Counted from the stretch's first letter, positions 15,857-24,424 are shown. The stretch is DNA of 64,000 nucleotides from Caenispirillum salinarum_A (GCF_044803115.1 NZ_CP085224.1:2108001-2172000); one strand, 5' to 3'. Notes: generated from the sequence alone by a model not told the origin. Numbers and translations are program-made.

Positions 15857-16756
15857 ATGAACGCGATCCAGGAGCAGGACTTCTACCCGTCGCGCTATTC
15901 CACCGAAGACGCCATCTCGGAGCGGAAGGACCCGGTGGTTTATGGCAAGGCGGAAGACGGCCCGCTCTCCCGGGATGAACTGGACAGCTACGAGCGCGAC
16001 GGCTTCCTGTTCTATCCGGGCTTCTTCGGCGAGGAAGACCTGCGGGCCTTCAAGGCCGAGCTGGACCGTATGTGCGAGGAGGGGCGCCACAGCGACGCCG
16101 ACGAGGTGATCCGCGAGCCCGGCAGCGACATCGTCCGCTCCATCTTTGCCGTCCACGAAAGCAGCAAGGTGTTCCGCGCCCTGGCCTCCAGCCCGCGCAT
16201 CGCAGGCCGGGCGCAGCAGCTTCTGGGCGACGACGTCTACGTGCACCAGAGCCGCATCAACTACAAGCCCGGCTTCAAGGGCAAGGAATTCTACTGGCAC
16301 TCGGACTTCGAGACCTGGCATGTGGAGGACGGCGTGCCGCGCATGCGCATGGTCTCCTGCGCCATCTGGCTGACCGAGAACAACGACGTCAACGGCCCCG
16401 TCATGTTCATGCCCGGCAGCCACAAGTGGTTCGTCCACTGCTCGGGCGGCACGCCGGAGGACCACTACCGCCAGTCGCTGCGCAAGCAGGAGTTCGGCGT
16501 CCCGTCGAACCGCAGCATGGCCTGGCTGGAGGAGCGCTGCGGCATCGTGCAGCCGACCGGCCCGGCGGGCTCGGTGGTGTTCTTCGAGTGCAACACCATG
16601 CACGGCTCCAACGGCAACATCACGCCGTACCCGCGTTCCAACGCCTTCTTCGTGTTCAACAGCGTGCGCAACGCGCCGCGCCACGCCTTCGGGCCGAAGG
16701 AACTGCGCCCGCACATGCTGGGCAGCCGCGACTTCACGCCGGTGTCCCAGTGGTAG
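15857..16756 (+). CDS. ectD: Ectoine hydroxylase
   Basis: 299 residues. This Fe(II)/2-oxoglutarate dioxygenase converts ectoine to 5-hydroxyectoine. The iron triad is visible: His148 and Asp150 in the signature WHSDFETWH, and His249 in MHGSNGN. The EctD-specific stretch FYWHSDFETWHVEDGVPRM is intact, as is the 2-oxoglutarate-binding Arg region (PRSNAFFVFN). AAGAGGAG lies 10 bases upstream of the ATG. It is the last ect gene, separated from ectC by a terminator-like hairpin, so its expression may be partly uncoupled from ectABC. Confidence 0.97.
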   Translation: MNAIQEQDFYPSRYSTEDAISERKDPVVYGKAEDGPLSRDELDSYERDGFLFYPGFFGEEDLRAFKAELDRMCEEGRHSDADEVIREPGSDIVRSIFAVHESSKVFRALASSPRIAGRAQQLLGDDVYVHQSRINYKPGFKGKEFYWHSDFETWHVEDGVPRMRMVSCAIWLTENNDVNGPVMFMPGSHKWFVHCSGGTPEDHYRQSLRKQEFGVPSNRSMAWLEERCGIVQPTGPAGSVVFFECNTMHGSNGNITPYPRSNAFFVFNSVRNAPRHAFGPKELRPHMLGSRDFTPVSQW

Positions 16757-16785
16757 GCTGACGCTTTTTTCCGGCATCCGGCCAA

Positions 16786-16819
16786 GGCCGCGTCCCGACA
16801 TGGGGCGCGGCCATTTTTT
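16786..16819 (+). terminator. Rho-independent terminator of the ect cluster
   Basis: GGCCGCG (16786-16792) pairs with CGCGGCC (16806-16812), followed by A and seven T residues. It is the strongest plus-strand terminator in the window. Confidence 0.88.
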
Positions 16820-16891
16820 TCGTCGAACGGTCCCGAAGCAGAGGGGCGGATCAGGCGGCGGCGCCGTGGTCGGCCCTACGGCCGGTGGCCC

Positions 16892-17089
16892 TCAGCCGGT
16901 GGTCTTCAGTTCGGCGTCAACCGTGGCGACCGCGGACATGAGGATGCGGTACGTCTCTTCCAGGCCCAGTTCGGCCGCGTCCCGGCAGAGATGAGTGATG
17001 CAAAGTTGCAGGGCGCGGGCCTGTTCCGCGCGCTCCGGCTCCCGCGTTTCCATGTCGATGATGGCGCGTGCGTCGGCATGACTGATCAT
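16892..17089 (-). CDS. Small helical protein, unknown
   Basis: 65 residues (MISHADARAIIDMETREPER start), predicted to be all-helical with no membrane segment. GGGGAAAG lies just upstream of the ATG. It contains two Cys residues in LCITHLCRDAAELGLEETY. It reads coherently as protein but I recognise no family. It lies alone between the ect terminator and the RlmM-like gene. Confidence 0.5.
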   Translation of the reverse strand: MISHADARAIIDMETREPERAEQARALQLCITHLCRDAAELGLEETYRILMSAVATVDAELKTTG

Positions 17090-17207
17090 ATTGCTTTCCC
17101 CAAACCTTGACCGCCGCGCGCCGGTGCGCTGCTCCGGCCACGGCGTTCACTCCCCGTTCGGCTCAGTTGACCGGAAGGGGGAGGGGGACGCAACGGAAAA
17201 TTGCACC

Positions 17208-18143
17208 TTATGGGCGATATTTGGCCAGATTGATCCAGGTCAATTCGTGTTTGTTGCACGAGAGGTGTATAAGACTGCTTCCTGGGATTTCCGCGAAGGC
17301 TTTTGCGGTATCGTGGTCTGTCTCGCCCTGGAACTTGATGGTGAAGATGAAGTTCCGGGCCAGGTCCGACTCCCGCCAGCGCCTCGCCAGGCGCAGAAGC
17401 CGTTCCGGATAGCAGATCACGTCGGAGAACAGCCAGTCCACCGGGCCTATGTCCCTGGGCTCCAGGCCGAAAGCGCTCTCGCGCCGTTCGGAGACCCTGG
17501 GCAGGCGGGCCACCTCGGGCGCCAGCGGGGCCTTGTCCACGGCCAGCACATCCGCTCCCAGACCCTGAAGCACCCAGGTCCAGCCGCCGGGACAGGCGCC
17601 CAGGTCGACGCAGCGCTCACCCGGCCCCGGCATCCGGCCGAGCAGGGTGAATGCCTCCCACAGCTTCAGGTAGGCGCGGCTGGGCGGCCCTTCGCGGTCC
17701 TCCACGAAGGTGACCTCGCCGTTGGGGAAGGGCGAGGAGCAGTCCGCCGCCGCGATCATGGTGTTGCGGTCCAGCAGCGTCCACGAGCCCAGGGGGGCGG
17801 TCGGCGCGGGGGACGGAAACACCAGCGGCTTGGCGGAAACGTGCGGCAGCTTTTCCGTAATCAGCGCGGCGCGGCGGTGGTGCTCCACGGTGTAGGGCCA
17901 CCAGTTGCGCTGGATGGACTTCAGCGCCCGCGCGGCCTCTCCGTTGCTCTCGAAGCGGATCATCACGGGGTCGCGCCACACGTTCTGCGCCCAGGCGGCG
18001 GCGCGCGGCGGGCCGGAGCAGAAGACCAGGCGACCGTGAACATGGTCCACGGCCGCGCCCAGTTCCTCCAGCAGCGGGTCCAGGAACCCCTCCGGCGCCA
18101 GGTAGCCGGTGAAGGGGTAGGGGGTGACGACGGGTTCAGCCAA
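17208..18143 (-). CDS. FtsJ/RlmM-type rRNA 2'-O-methyltransferase
   Basis: 311 residues. An N-terminal domain of about 170 residues precedes a Rossmann methyltransferase whose SAM motif reads VDLGACPGGWTWVLQGLGA, typical of FtsJ/RrmJ and RlmM enzymes. The later VDWLFSDVICYP and FIFTIKFQG segments supply the Asp and Lys of the expected catalytic tetrad. RlmM modifies C2498 of 23S rRNA; this shorter relative may do the same, but the substrate is inferred. The start appears to be TTG at 18143, overlapping the last codons of the RoxA-like gene. This fits translational coupling of two ribosome-modifying enzymes. Confidence 0.82.
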   Translation of the reverse strand: MAEPVVTPYPFTGYLAPEGFLDPLLEELGAAVDHVHGRLVFCSGPPRAAAWAQNVWRDPVMIRFESNGEAARALKSIQRNWWPYTVEHHRRAALITEKLPHVSAKPLVFPSPAPTAPLGSWTLLDRNTMIAAADCSSPFPNGEVTFVEDREGPPSRAYLKLWEAFTLLGRMPGPGERCVDLGACPGGWTWVLQGLGADVLAVDKAPLAPEVARLPRVSERRESAFGLEPRDIGPVDWLFSDVICYPERLLRLARRWRESDLARNFIFTIKFQGETDHDTAKAFAEIPGSSLIHLSCNKHELTWINLAKYRP

Positions 18144-19311
18144 GGTACAGCGACCCCCGGTCCACCAGTTCGGCCAGCAGCGCCAGCGCGTGGGCGTCGG
18201 TCACCAGCGGACGGGCCTCGGTGGCCGGCAGTTCGGTCGTGGCGCACAGGGCCTTGGCCAGATCCGCCGCCGCCCCGGCGCACAGATAGCCCTCGCCGTC
18301 GACGAACAGCCGCAGCCCGCCGCCGCGCCGCTCCTGATAGGCAAACCGGCTGCCCTCGCCGCGCAGCAGAACGGCATCGGGGTCGTTGAGCGCCTCGCGC
18401 ACCTCGTTCACGCCCACCGGCTCCTCCGGCGGTTCGGGCACATGGTCGTACTTGGGCTCGGTGACGTGCTTGCCGAACCAGGCCGCCAGGCTGTCGCTGT
18501 CGTCCAGGCGCTCCATGATGAGGCGGCGGATGCGCTCCACCGTTTCCGGCGTGATCTCGCCGGGGTTGGCCTGGCGGACGAGGTCGGGGTCCTCGTAGCG
18601 GTCCTCGTCGGGCACGCGGTCGGCCACCGTGGCGGCGAAGCTGCGGATCATGTCCGCCACGCCCGGCGCGCGGAAGCCGATGGAATACGTCATGCAGTCG
18701 TTGCCCAGGGCCACGCCCAGGTGGGCAAGGCGCGGCGGCAGGTAGAGCAGGTCGCCGGGCTCGCAGTCCCAGCCGCCCTGTGCCTCGAACTCCTTGAGGA
18801 TGCGAAGGCTCGGGTGGTCGAGGCGGGGCGTTGCGCCGTCGCACATCTCCCCGATCTCCCACCGCCGCCGGCCAAGGCCCTGGAGCAGGAAGACATCGTA
18901 GGTGTCGTAATGCGGCCCGACGCCGCCCTTGTCGGCGGCGTAACTGATCATCACGTCGTCGATGCGCCAGTTCGGAATGAAGCGGAAGCGGTCAACCAGC
19001 GCCGCCACCTCGGGCACCCAGGTGTCCACGCCCTGCACAAGAAGCGTCCAGCGCTCGCGCGGGAGGGCGTGGAAGGTGTCGTCCTCGAAGGGGCCGTGGC
19101 GCAGCTCCCACTGCTCCGGGCCGGTTTCCAGCACCACGCGGCTTTCCACGTCGGGCTCCACCGACAGGCCAGCCAGTTCGTCGGGCGTGATGGGGCTTTC
19201 GAAGCCGGGCAGGGCGCCCTTGATGAACAGCGGCTTTTTCTGCCAGTACTCCGACAGGAAGCGGTCGACGGACATCACGCCGAAAAAGGAATCCGCGGCA
19301 TCGGCCGGCAT
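18136..19311 (-). CDS. roxA: RoxA (YcfD)-like ribosomal oxygenase, JmjC/cupin fold
   Basis: 391 residues. The Fe(II)/2-oxoglutarate hydroxylase resembles E. coli RoxA, which hydroxylates an Arg of ribosomal protein L16. The core GGVGPHYDTYDVFLLQGLGR carries His134 and Asp136 of the iron triad, and LPPRLAHLGVA gives His197. The N-terminal EYWQKKPLFIKGALP and the C-terminal winged-helix-like part (about 300-391) are also as in the family. GGAGAG lies eight bases upstream of the ATG at 19311. It shares an 8-base overlap with the downstream RlmM-like gene, so the two form an operon acting on ribosomes. Confidence 0.88.
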   Translation of the reverse strand: MPADAADSFFGVMSVDRFLSEYWQKKPLFIKGALPGFESPITPDELAGLSVEPDVESRVVLETGPEQWELRHGPFEDDTFHALPRERWTLLVQGVDTWVPEVAALVDRFRFIPNWRIDDVMISYAADKGGVGPHYDTYDVFLLQGLGRRRWEIGEMCDGATPRLDHPSLRILKEFEAQGGWDCEPGDLLYLPPRLAHLGVALGNDCMTYSIGFRAPGVADMIRSFAATVADRVPDEDRYEDPDLVRQANPGEITPETVERIRRLIMERLDDSDSLAAWFGKHVTEPKYDHVPEPPEEPVGVNEVREALNDPDAVLLRGEGSRFAYQERRGGGLRLFVDGEGYLCAGAAADLAKALCATTELPATEARPLVTDAHALALLAELVDRGSLYLG

Positions 19312-19479
19312 CGGCGAGGCTCTCCGGTAAAGTCTTTGGGGGAATGCGGAGGCGCACCTTGCCACCGCCGCGCCCGGTTGTCGAGAGCGCGGCGGAATGG
19401 CCCTGTCGCGGCCGCCCCAGGCGGGATATGGTGCGGGCCGTTTGATTGGCGCAACCGCTGTTTCTGAAAGCTTCCCGCC

Positions 19480-20121
19480 ATGGATTGGCAGACCTGGGTC
19501 CTGTTCGTCACCACCGTCTTCTTCCTGTCGGCCACGCCCGGCCCCAACATGCTGCTGGCGCTCAGCCACGGCATCCGCTTCGGGCCCCGCAAGGCCGTGG
19601 CGACGGGCATCGGCACCATCGCCGCGCTGATGATCCTGATGGTTGTCAGCGTCACCGGCCTGGGAGCCCTGCTGGCGGCGTCGGAGACGGCGTTCTCGGT
19701 GGTGAAGTGGTGCGGTGTGGCCTACCTGCTGTTCCTGGGCGTGAAGACCTGGCGCGCGCCGGGCATGGTCGACACCTCCGAGGCCGAGGCCGCCGACGGT
19801 GTTCCGCCGAAGCCCATGGCGGCCTGGAAGCTGGGGGCGCAGGCGTTCCTGGTGTGCTTCTCCAATCCCAAGGCCATCGTCTTCTTCGTCGCCCTGTTCC
19901 CGCAGTTCCTGGAAACCGCCCAGCCGCTGACCGGGCAGGTGGCGATCCTGGCGGTGACCTTTGCCGTCTGCGAGTTCCTGTGGATCATGACCTACGCCAC
20001 CGGCGGCGGGCGGCTGGTGCCGCTGCTCAAGCGCGCGGGCTTCGGGCGGCTGGTCAATCGCCTGTCCGGCGGCATGCTCATCGGCGCCGGCGCCCTGCTG
20101 GCGGTCGCACGGCGGATGTGA
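19480..20121 (+). CDS. LysE/RhtB family amino-acid exporter
   Basis: 213 residues with about six membrane helices. The family signature FFLSATPGPNMLLALSHGIRFG lies in the first helix-loop, followed by GVAYLLFLGVKTWR and FSNPKAIVFFVALFPQFL, both diagnostic of LysE/RhtB exporters. It exports amino acids or similar small molecules across the inner membrane; the substrate is not shown. The Shine-Dalgarno is weak. The stop is followed at once by the first copy of the two-hairpin repeat (20124). Confidence 0.92.
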   Translation: MDWQTWVLFVTTVFFLSATPGPNMLLALSHGIRFGPRKAVATGIGTIAALMILMVVSVTGLGALLAASETAFSVVKWCGVAYLLFLGVKTWRAPGMVDTSEAEAADGVPPKPMAAWKLGAQAFLVCFSNPKAIVFFVALFPQFLETAQPLTGQVAILAVTFAVCEFLWIMTYATGGGRLVPLLKRAGFGRLVNRLSGGMLIGAGALLAVARRM

Positions 20122-20123
20122 AC

Positions 20124-20232
20124 CCGGACGACACACGATAAGGAACGTTGTCGTCCGGCAAGGTCGCAGTCTTGACGAACGCGAAGCGGACACTGGCCGC
20201 CGCGCCTTGTGGCGCGCGAGCCTGCGTGGTGC
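20124..20232. repeat. Two-hairpin intergenic element, copy A
   Basis: Hairpin 1 pairs CCGGACGAC (20124-20132) with GTCGTCCGG (20150-20158). After a 42-base spacer, hairpin 2 pairs CGCGCC (20201-20206) with GGCGCG (20211-20216) across TTGT. Flanking bases such as GGCAAGG after hairpin 1 and GGCCGC before hairpin 2 are shared with copy B at 27110. It begins three bases after the lysE-like stop codon. Confidence 0.75.
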
Positions 20233-20291
20233 ATGAATGCAGCCCCGGCGACGGCAATCGCCGGGGTGTCATGAATTCACCCGAAACCGCT

Positions 20292-20319
20292 TTGGCGCGC
20301 GGATCGTAAGTGGTATATT
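20292..20319 (+). promoter_or_regulatory. Candidate promoter for the 86-residue protein
   Basis: TTGGCG (20292-20297) and TATATT (20314-20319) with 16-base spacing, 36 bases upstream of the ATG at 20355. Confidence 0.45.
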
Positions 20320-20354
20320 AACCATCGGACTCGATCCCGCCGCGGGAGGGCGAT

Positions 20355-20615
20355 ATGTACGTTCAACCGGTACCCTATCCCTCGCAGGATGCCATCGCCG
20401 GCGCAGCCGTGGCTGCCGCCGCCGCAGCCATGACGCAGCAGCCGCAAACCCAGCAGGCGCTCACCCCGCAGGGCGAGGCGACGGAAGATCCCGTGGCCAT
20501 TACCGCCGCCCAGGCCGCGCAGGAACAGTCCGCCCAGGAAGCCGAGCGCGCCCGTCGCATGGTGCCCGTGGAAGCGGACCCGGACCGCGGCCGCAGCGTC
20601 AACGAGATGGCCTGA
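20355..20615 (+). CDS. Small Ala/Gln-rich protein, unknown
   Basis: 86 residues (MYVQPVPYPSQDAIAGA start). Ala- and Gln-rich, low-complexity and probably disordered, with an acidic/basic C-terminal segment (EAERARRMVPVEADPDRG). No signal peptide; the Ala-rich stretch is not hydrophobic enough to be a confident membrane helix. GGGAGGG lies eight bases upstream of the ATG, and a promoter-like element precedes it. No family recognised. Confidence 0.6.
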   Translation: MYVQPVPYPSQDAIAGAAVAAAAAAMTQQPQTQQALTPQGEATEDPVAITAAQAAQEQSAQEAERARRMVPVEADPDRGRSVNEMA

Positions 20616-20805
20616 GGCCTCCTCCTTTCGGCCGATGGTTGTGCCGGCTGCCGATCACGACGATTGACAGCCGCACCCGCTCGGGCGACCTTCCTTTCAC
20701 CTGTCCGGCCGACCGGCCCGGCACCCGCCGCGGCCGGTCTTTCCATGTCCGGACCCATCAACACGACCGCCCGCCGCACAGGGCGAGGGAAGGGAGGACG
20801 CCCCG

Positions 20806-21165
20806 ATGATCACCGTCTACGGCCTGAAAACCTGCGACACCTGCCGCAAGGCGCTGAAGTGGATGATGGAAGAAAGCATCCCCCACCGCTTCCACGACCT
20901 GCGCAAGGACGGCGTCCCCGAAGCCGAGGTGACGCGCTGGCTGGACCTCGTGGGCTGGGAGACGCTGATCAACAAGCGCGGCACCACCTGGCGCAGCCTC
21001 TCCGAAGACCAGCGCGAGGGGTTGGATGACGCGGGCGCCAAGGCCCTGATCCTGGAGCACCCGTCCCTGGTCAAGCGCCCCCTGTTCGACCTGGGTGACC
21101 GGGTGCTGCTGGGCTTCAAGCAGGAACAACAGGACGCGCTGCGGGAGCAGGCGGCGGACGCCTGA
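20806..21165 (+). CDS. ArsC/Spx-family thioredoxin-fold protein
   Basis: 119 residues, the usual size of the ArsC/Spx/YffB group. The N-terminal MITVYGLKTCDTCRKALKWM carries a Cys10-Asp-Thr-Cys13 pair, and SLVKRPLFDLGDRVLLGF near the end matches the RP-containing loop of arsenate reductase-like proteins. True arsenate reductases use a single Cys with a Cys-x5-Arg-like environment, so the role here may be glutathione- or thiol-linked as in YffB. GGGAGGACG precedes the ATG. It stands alone. Confidence 0.85.
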   Translation: MITVYGLKTCDTCRKALKWMMEESIPHRFHDLRKDGVPEAEVTRWLDLVGWETLINKRGTTWRSLSEDQREGLDDAGAKALILEHPSLVKRPLFDLGDRVLLGFKQEQQDALREQAADA

Positions 21166-21183
21166 GCGGCCTTGCGGCCGCGT

Positions 21184-21228
21184 GGGGCGGCTGCCCCGCA
21201 CCCCGCCCGGAGGGCGTCGCGCCCTCCG
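21184..21228. repeat. GC-rich palindromes left of the LLM oxidoreductase gene
   Basis: GGGGCGGCTGCCCCGC (21184-21199) and the perfect hairpin CGGAGGGCG (21208-21216) with CGCCCTCCG (21220-21228). A near-identical GGGGCGGCAGCCCCGC lies at 22374-22389, on the other side of the gene. Confidence 0.6.
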
Positions 21229-21324
21229 GACCTCGCGGCGTAGTGGACGATCAGGCGATGCAGACCCACATTCGGTGCTGACAAAAGAGACCCTCGCTCC
21301 TCCTCAGCATCAAAGGTCCCTGAC

Positions 21325-22323
21325 GTGACAGCGCTCTCCGTACTTGATCTCGTGCCCGTCGCCCACGGCAGCGACGCGGCCGCTGCATTCCGCAACACGC
21401 TTGATCTGGCCCGGCTGGCCGAAGACCTCGGATACCGCCGGTACTGGCTCGCCGAGCACCACAACATGCCGGGCATCGGCAGTGCCGCAACGGCCGTGCT
21501 GATCGGCCATGTCGCCGGTGGGACGCGCACCATCAGGGTCGGGTCCGGCGGTGTGATGCTGCCGAATCACGCGCCGCTCGTTGTTGCGGAACAGTTCGGG
21601 ACACTGGAATCGCTGTATCCGGGCCGCATTGATCTTGGTCTCGGACGGGCGCCGGGGACCGACCAGCGGACGGCGATGGCCCTGCGGCGCGACATGGGCA
21701 ACAGTGGGGACCGCTTTCCGCAGGATGTCCTTGAGCTTCAGGCGTTTTTCGCTGAGCCGCGTGAGGGGCAGGCCGTTCGCGCGGTTCCTGGCGCCGGGCT
21801 CAACGTGCCGATCTGGTTGCTGGGGTCGAGCCTGTTCAGCGCGCAGTTGGCCGGGCGCCTGGGGCTGCCATTCGCCTTCGCCTCACACTTCGCGCCTGAC
21901 GCGATGGAACAGGCCATGGCTGTCTACAGGCGCGACTTCCGGCCATCGGCCCAATTGGACCGGCCATACATCATGCTGGGCCTGAACGTCTTTGCGGCGG
22001 AGACGGATGAGGAGGCGCGGCACCTTTTCACCTCTCTCCAGCAGCAGTTCGTCGCGCTGCGCCGGGGCCATCCAGGCAAGCTGCCGCCGCCGGTGGAGGA
22101 CATTCACGACGTCTGCACGCCGACAGAACTGGCGATGGTTGATCACGCCCTGCGCTGCTCGGTGGTCGGGGCCCCGGAGACGGTACAGGCAGGCCTGGCC
22201 GATTTCGTGGCCACCACCGGCGCGGATGAGATCATGGTGACAGCTCAGATCTTCGACCACGAAGCCCGGCTGCGGTCGTTTCAGATTACCGCCGAGAGCT
22301 TCGAGAAGGCAGGCCTAGCCTGA
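21325..22323 (+). CDS. LLM class flavin-dependent oxidoreductase (luciferase-like)
   Basis: 332 residues. The family signatures are LARLAEDLGYRRYWLAEHHNMP, IGHVAGGTRTIRVGSGGVMLPNHAP and LESLYPGRIDLGLGRAPGTD, typical of the YhbW-like group of bacterial-luciferase-fold proteins that use reduced flavin. Substrate unknown. The start is GTG at 21325; a weak AAGG lies upstream. Codon choice looks less GC-biased than in neighbouring genes (for example GTT, TTG and TTT are more frequent), and the gene is bracketed by near-identical palindromes, so it may be a recent acquisition. Confidence 0.9.
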   Translation: MTALSVLDLVPVAHGSDAAAAFRNTLDLARLAEDLGYRRYWLAEHHNMPGIGSAATAVLIGHVAGGTRTIRVGSGGVMLPNHAPLVVAEQFGTLESLYPGRIDLGLGRAPGTDQRTAMALRRDMGNSGDRFPQDVLELQAFFAEPREGQAVRAVPGAGLNVPIWLLGSSLFSAQLAGRLGLPFAFASHFAPDAMEQAMAVYRRDFRPSAQLDRPYIMLGLNVFAAETDEEARHLFTSLQQQFVALRRGHPGKLPPPVEDIHDVCTPTELAMVDHALRCSVVGAPETVQAGLADFVATTGADEIMVTAQIFDHEARLRSFQITAESFEKAGLA

Positions 22324-22330
22324 GAGCATG

Positions 22331-22389
22331 TCCGAGAGGCTCGGAGGGGCCGGGCCTCTCCGAGCGGGGGGGCGGGGCGGCAGCCCCGC
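22331..22389. repeat. GC-rich palindromes right of the LLM oxidoreductase gene
   Basis: An imperfect palindrome around CTCGGAGGGGCCGGGCCTCT (about 22340-22364), followed by GGGGCGGCAGCCCCGC (22374-22389), matching the copy at 21184-21199 in all but one position. It may serve as a terminator for the convergent LLM and leuA genes. Confidence 0.55.
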
Positions 22390-22420
22390 TTCGGCGCCAG
22401 CCGAAAAACCCCGCCGAAAC

Positions 22421-24112
22421 TCAACCCTCGCCCTGCTCCAGCCGGTTCACCGCCCCCAGCACGGCCTTCAGCGAGGCCGCGACGATGTTGCGGTCGAGGC
22501 CCGCGCCCCAGACCGTGCGGCCGTCGTGGTTGGACACGCACACGTAGGCGGCGGCCTGGGCGTCGGAGCCGGAGCCGAGTGCGTGTTCGGTGTAGTCCTG
22601 CACCACCACGTCCACGTCCAGGTTCGTGCGCAGGGCGTCGACCAGGGCGTCGATGGGGCCGGAGCCGTGGCCTTCCACCGTTTTCGCCACGTTGCCGTCC
22701 ATCAGGCGGGCGGTGATGGCGCGGTTGGCGTCCACGCCTTCGCCGACGGGCACGGTGCGGTGGTCGATGAAGCTGAAGCGGCCGGAGCCCTCGTACAGGT
22801 AGGTCTGTTCGAAGGCGCGCCAGATGAGGTCGCTGGTCTGTTCCTCGCCGGTCTTGTCGGCCAGTTGCTGGACGACCTTGGCGAATTCCACCTGCATGCC
22901 GCGGGGAATCTTCAGGTCGAAGTCGCGCTCCAGGATGTGTGCGACGCCGCCCTTGCCCGACTGGCTGTTGACGCGGATCACGGCTTCGTAGGACCGGCCG
23001 ATGTCGGCGGGGTCGATGGGCAGGTAGGGGACCTCCCACATCGGCTGGTTGGTCTCGCGCATCGCCTTCAGGCCCTTGTTGATGGCGTCCTGGTGGCTGC
23101 CCGAGAAGGCGGTGAACACCAGTTCGCCGGCCCAGGGGTGGCGGACGTGGACGGGGATGCGGTTGCACTCTTCCGCCATCGCCACGATGCGCTTCATGTC
23201 GCTGAAATCGATACCCGGATCAACGCCCTGGGTGAACAGGTTCATGCCGAGCGTGACCAGGTCGACGTTGCCCGTGCGCTCCCCGTTGCCGAACAGCGTG
23301 CCTTCCACGCGCTGGGCGCCGGCCATGACGGCCAGTTCCGCCGCCGCGACCGCGCAGCCGCGGTCGTTGTGCGGGTGGACGGAGATAATGGCGCAATCGC
23401 GGTTGGGCAGCGCGCGGCAGAACCATTCCACCTGGTCGGCGTGCACGTTGGGGGAGGACATCTCCACCGTGGCCGGCAGGTTGAGGATGACCCGTTTCTC
23501 CGGCGTCGGCTCCCACACGTCCATGACGGCCTTGCAGATGTCGACGGCGAAATCCAGTTCCGTGCCGGTGAAGCTTTCCGGCGAGTACTGGTGGACGATC
23601 TCCTGCCCGCGGGCGCGGGCCTCGTCGGCGTAGCGCTTGACGGTCTGCGCGCCCTTCACGGCCAGGCCGATGATGCCCTCGCGGTCCATGCGGAAGACGA
23701 CGCGGCGTTGCAGCTCGGACGTCGAGTTGTAGAGGTGCACGATGGCGCGCGGCGCGCCCTGGATGGCCTCGAAGGTGCGCGAAATCAGGTCCTCGCGCGC
23801 CTGGGTCAGCACCTGGATGGTGACGTCGGCGGGGATGCGGCCCTCGTCGATGAGCAGGCGCAGGAAGTCGAAATCGGTCTGCGAGGCGGCGGGGAAGCCC
23901 ACCTCGATCTCCTTGAAGCCCATCTCGACCAGCAGGTTGAACATCTTCAGCTTGCGATCGGTGCCCATGGGCTCGATGAGCGCCTGGTTGCCGTCGCGCA
24001 GGTCCACCGCGCACCAGATGGGCGGCTGGGTGATGGTGGCGTCCGGCCAGGTGCGGTCGGTCAGCTTGACCGGCTCGAACGGGCGGTACTTTACGGTGGG
24101 ATCGACCTTCAT
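22421..24112 (-). CDS. leuA: 2-isopropylmalate synthase (long form)
   Basis: 563 residues, the long LeuA type. It condenses acetyl-CoA with 2-oxoisovalerate, the first committed step of leucine synthesis. The TIM barrel has AVDLRDGNQALIEPM at the active-site entry and the metal-binding SVHPHNDRGCAVAAAEL. GTLFGNGERTGNVDL is the second HMGL-family signature. The C-terminal third holds the regulatory LeuA dimer domain that binds leucine. The start at 24112 is chosen over an ATG at 24163, which would lie inside the leader hairpin region and lacks a Shine-Dalgarno. Upstream is a leucine-codon-rich leader peptide with alternative RNA pairings, so the gene is probably attenuated by leucyl-tRNA supply. 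Confidence 0.96.
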   Translation of the reverse strand: MKVDPTVKYRPFEPVKLTDRTWPDATITQPPIWCAVDLRDGNQALIEPMGTDRKLKMFNLLVEMGFKEIEVGFPAASQTDFDFLRLLIDEGRIPADVTIQVLTQAREDLISRTFEAIQGAPRAIVHLYNSTSELQRRVVFRMDREGIIGLAVKGAQTVKRYADEARARGQEIVHQYSPESFTGTELDFAVDICKAVMDVWEPTPEKRVILNLPATVEMSSPNVHADQVEWFCRALPNRDCAIISVHPHNDRGCAVAAAELAVMAGAQRVEGTLFGNGERTGNVDLVTLGMNLFTQGVDPGIDFSDMKRIVAMAEECNRIPVHVRHPWAGELVFTAFSGSHQDAINKGLKAMRETNQPMWEVPYLPIDPADIGRSYEAVIRVNSQSGKGGVAHILERDFDLKIPRGMQVEFAKVVQQLADKTGEEQTSDLIWRAFEQTYLYEGSGRFSFIDHRTVPVGEGVDANRAITARLMDGNVAKTVEGHGSGPIDALVDALRTNLDVDVVVQDYTEHALGSGSDAQAAAYVCVSNHDGRTVWGAGLDRNIVAASLKAVLGAVNRLEQGEG

Positions 24113-24424
24113 CGTGCGTCTCTTCGTCTCAATCTGCGACTGCGGAAGGCTGCCCTGGGGCATGCCGGGGGAGCGCGGCGGGTTCCGGTCGTCGGCGCGC
24201 CGCGAAGCGCTCAGGGCCGACGACCGCCGCGCAGTCGCAGCAACGACAACGCCCGCGCGAGGCTGAAGGCGCGAGGCGATACGGCGGGGGATGTGTTCGG
24301 ACTGTGGGGGATCATGGCTGCGGCGGTTCCTGGCCCTGGATACTGCTTCGGGTTCCGACCCGACGCCGCGCGGCGTCGGTCAGTTGGTAAGAAGCAGTAG
24401 GGCGAGGTCGCGAATCTGTGCCAT
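24113..24424 (-). promoter_or_regulatory. Leucine attenuator region of leuA
   Basis: The 5' leader of the leuA transcript. The leader peptide's Leu codons (plus coordinates 24391-24398, GAAGCAGT) can pair with 24342-24349 over eight bases. A perfect hairpin overlaps and follows the leader stop (24361-24378). Downstream lies a strong 10-bp stem GGTCGTCGGC (24187-24196) with GCCGACGACC (24216-24225), and a competing 7-base pairing between CAGGGCC near 24330 and GGCCCTG near 24215. Stalling at Leu codons would free the 24342 segment. No long U-run follows the last stem, so the exact terminator is uncertain. Confidence 0.7.
24380..24424 (-). CDS. leuL: leuA leader peptide, 14 residues
   Basis: The peptide is MAQIRDLALLLLTN. 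Five of its 14 codons are Leu, written CTC, CTA, CTG, CTT and CTT, including CTA, which is rare in such GC-rich DNA. It ends in TGA directly at a perfect hairpin and lies about 270 bases upstream of leuA. The promoter-like pair just upstream would start transcription at or one base before the AUG, making the peptide nearly leaderless, as known for trp leaders in rhizobia. Confidence 0.8.
   Translation of the reverse strand: MAQIRDLALLLLTN

Noticed and set aside
24121..24163. Longer leuA start at the ATG at 24163
   Set aside because: No Shine-Dalgarno, extra residues do not resemble LeuA, and the start would lie in the structured leader.
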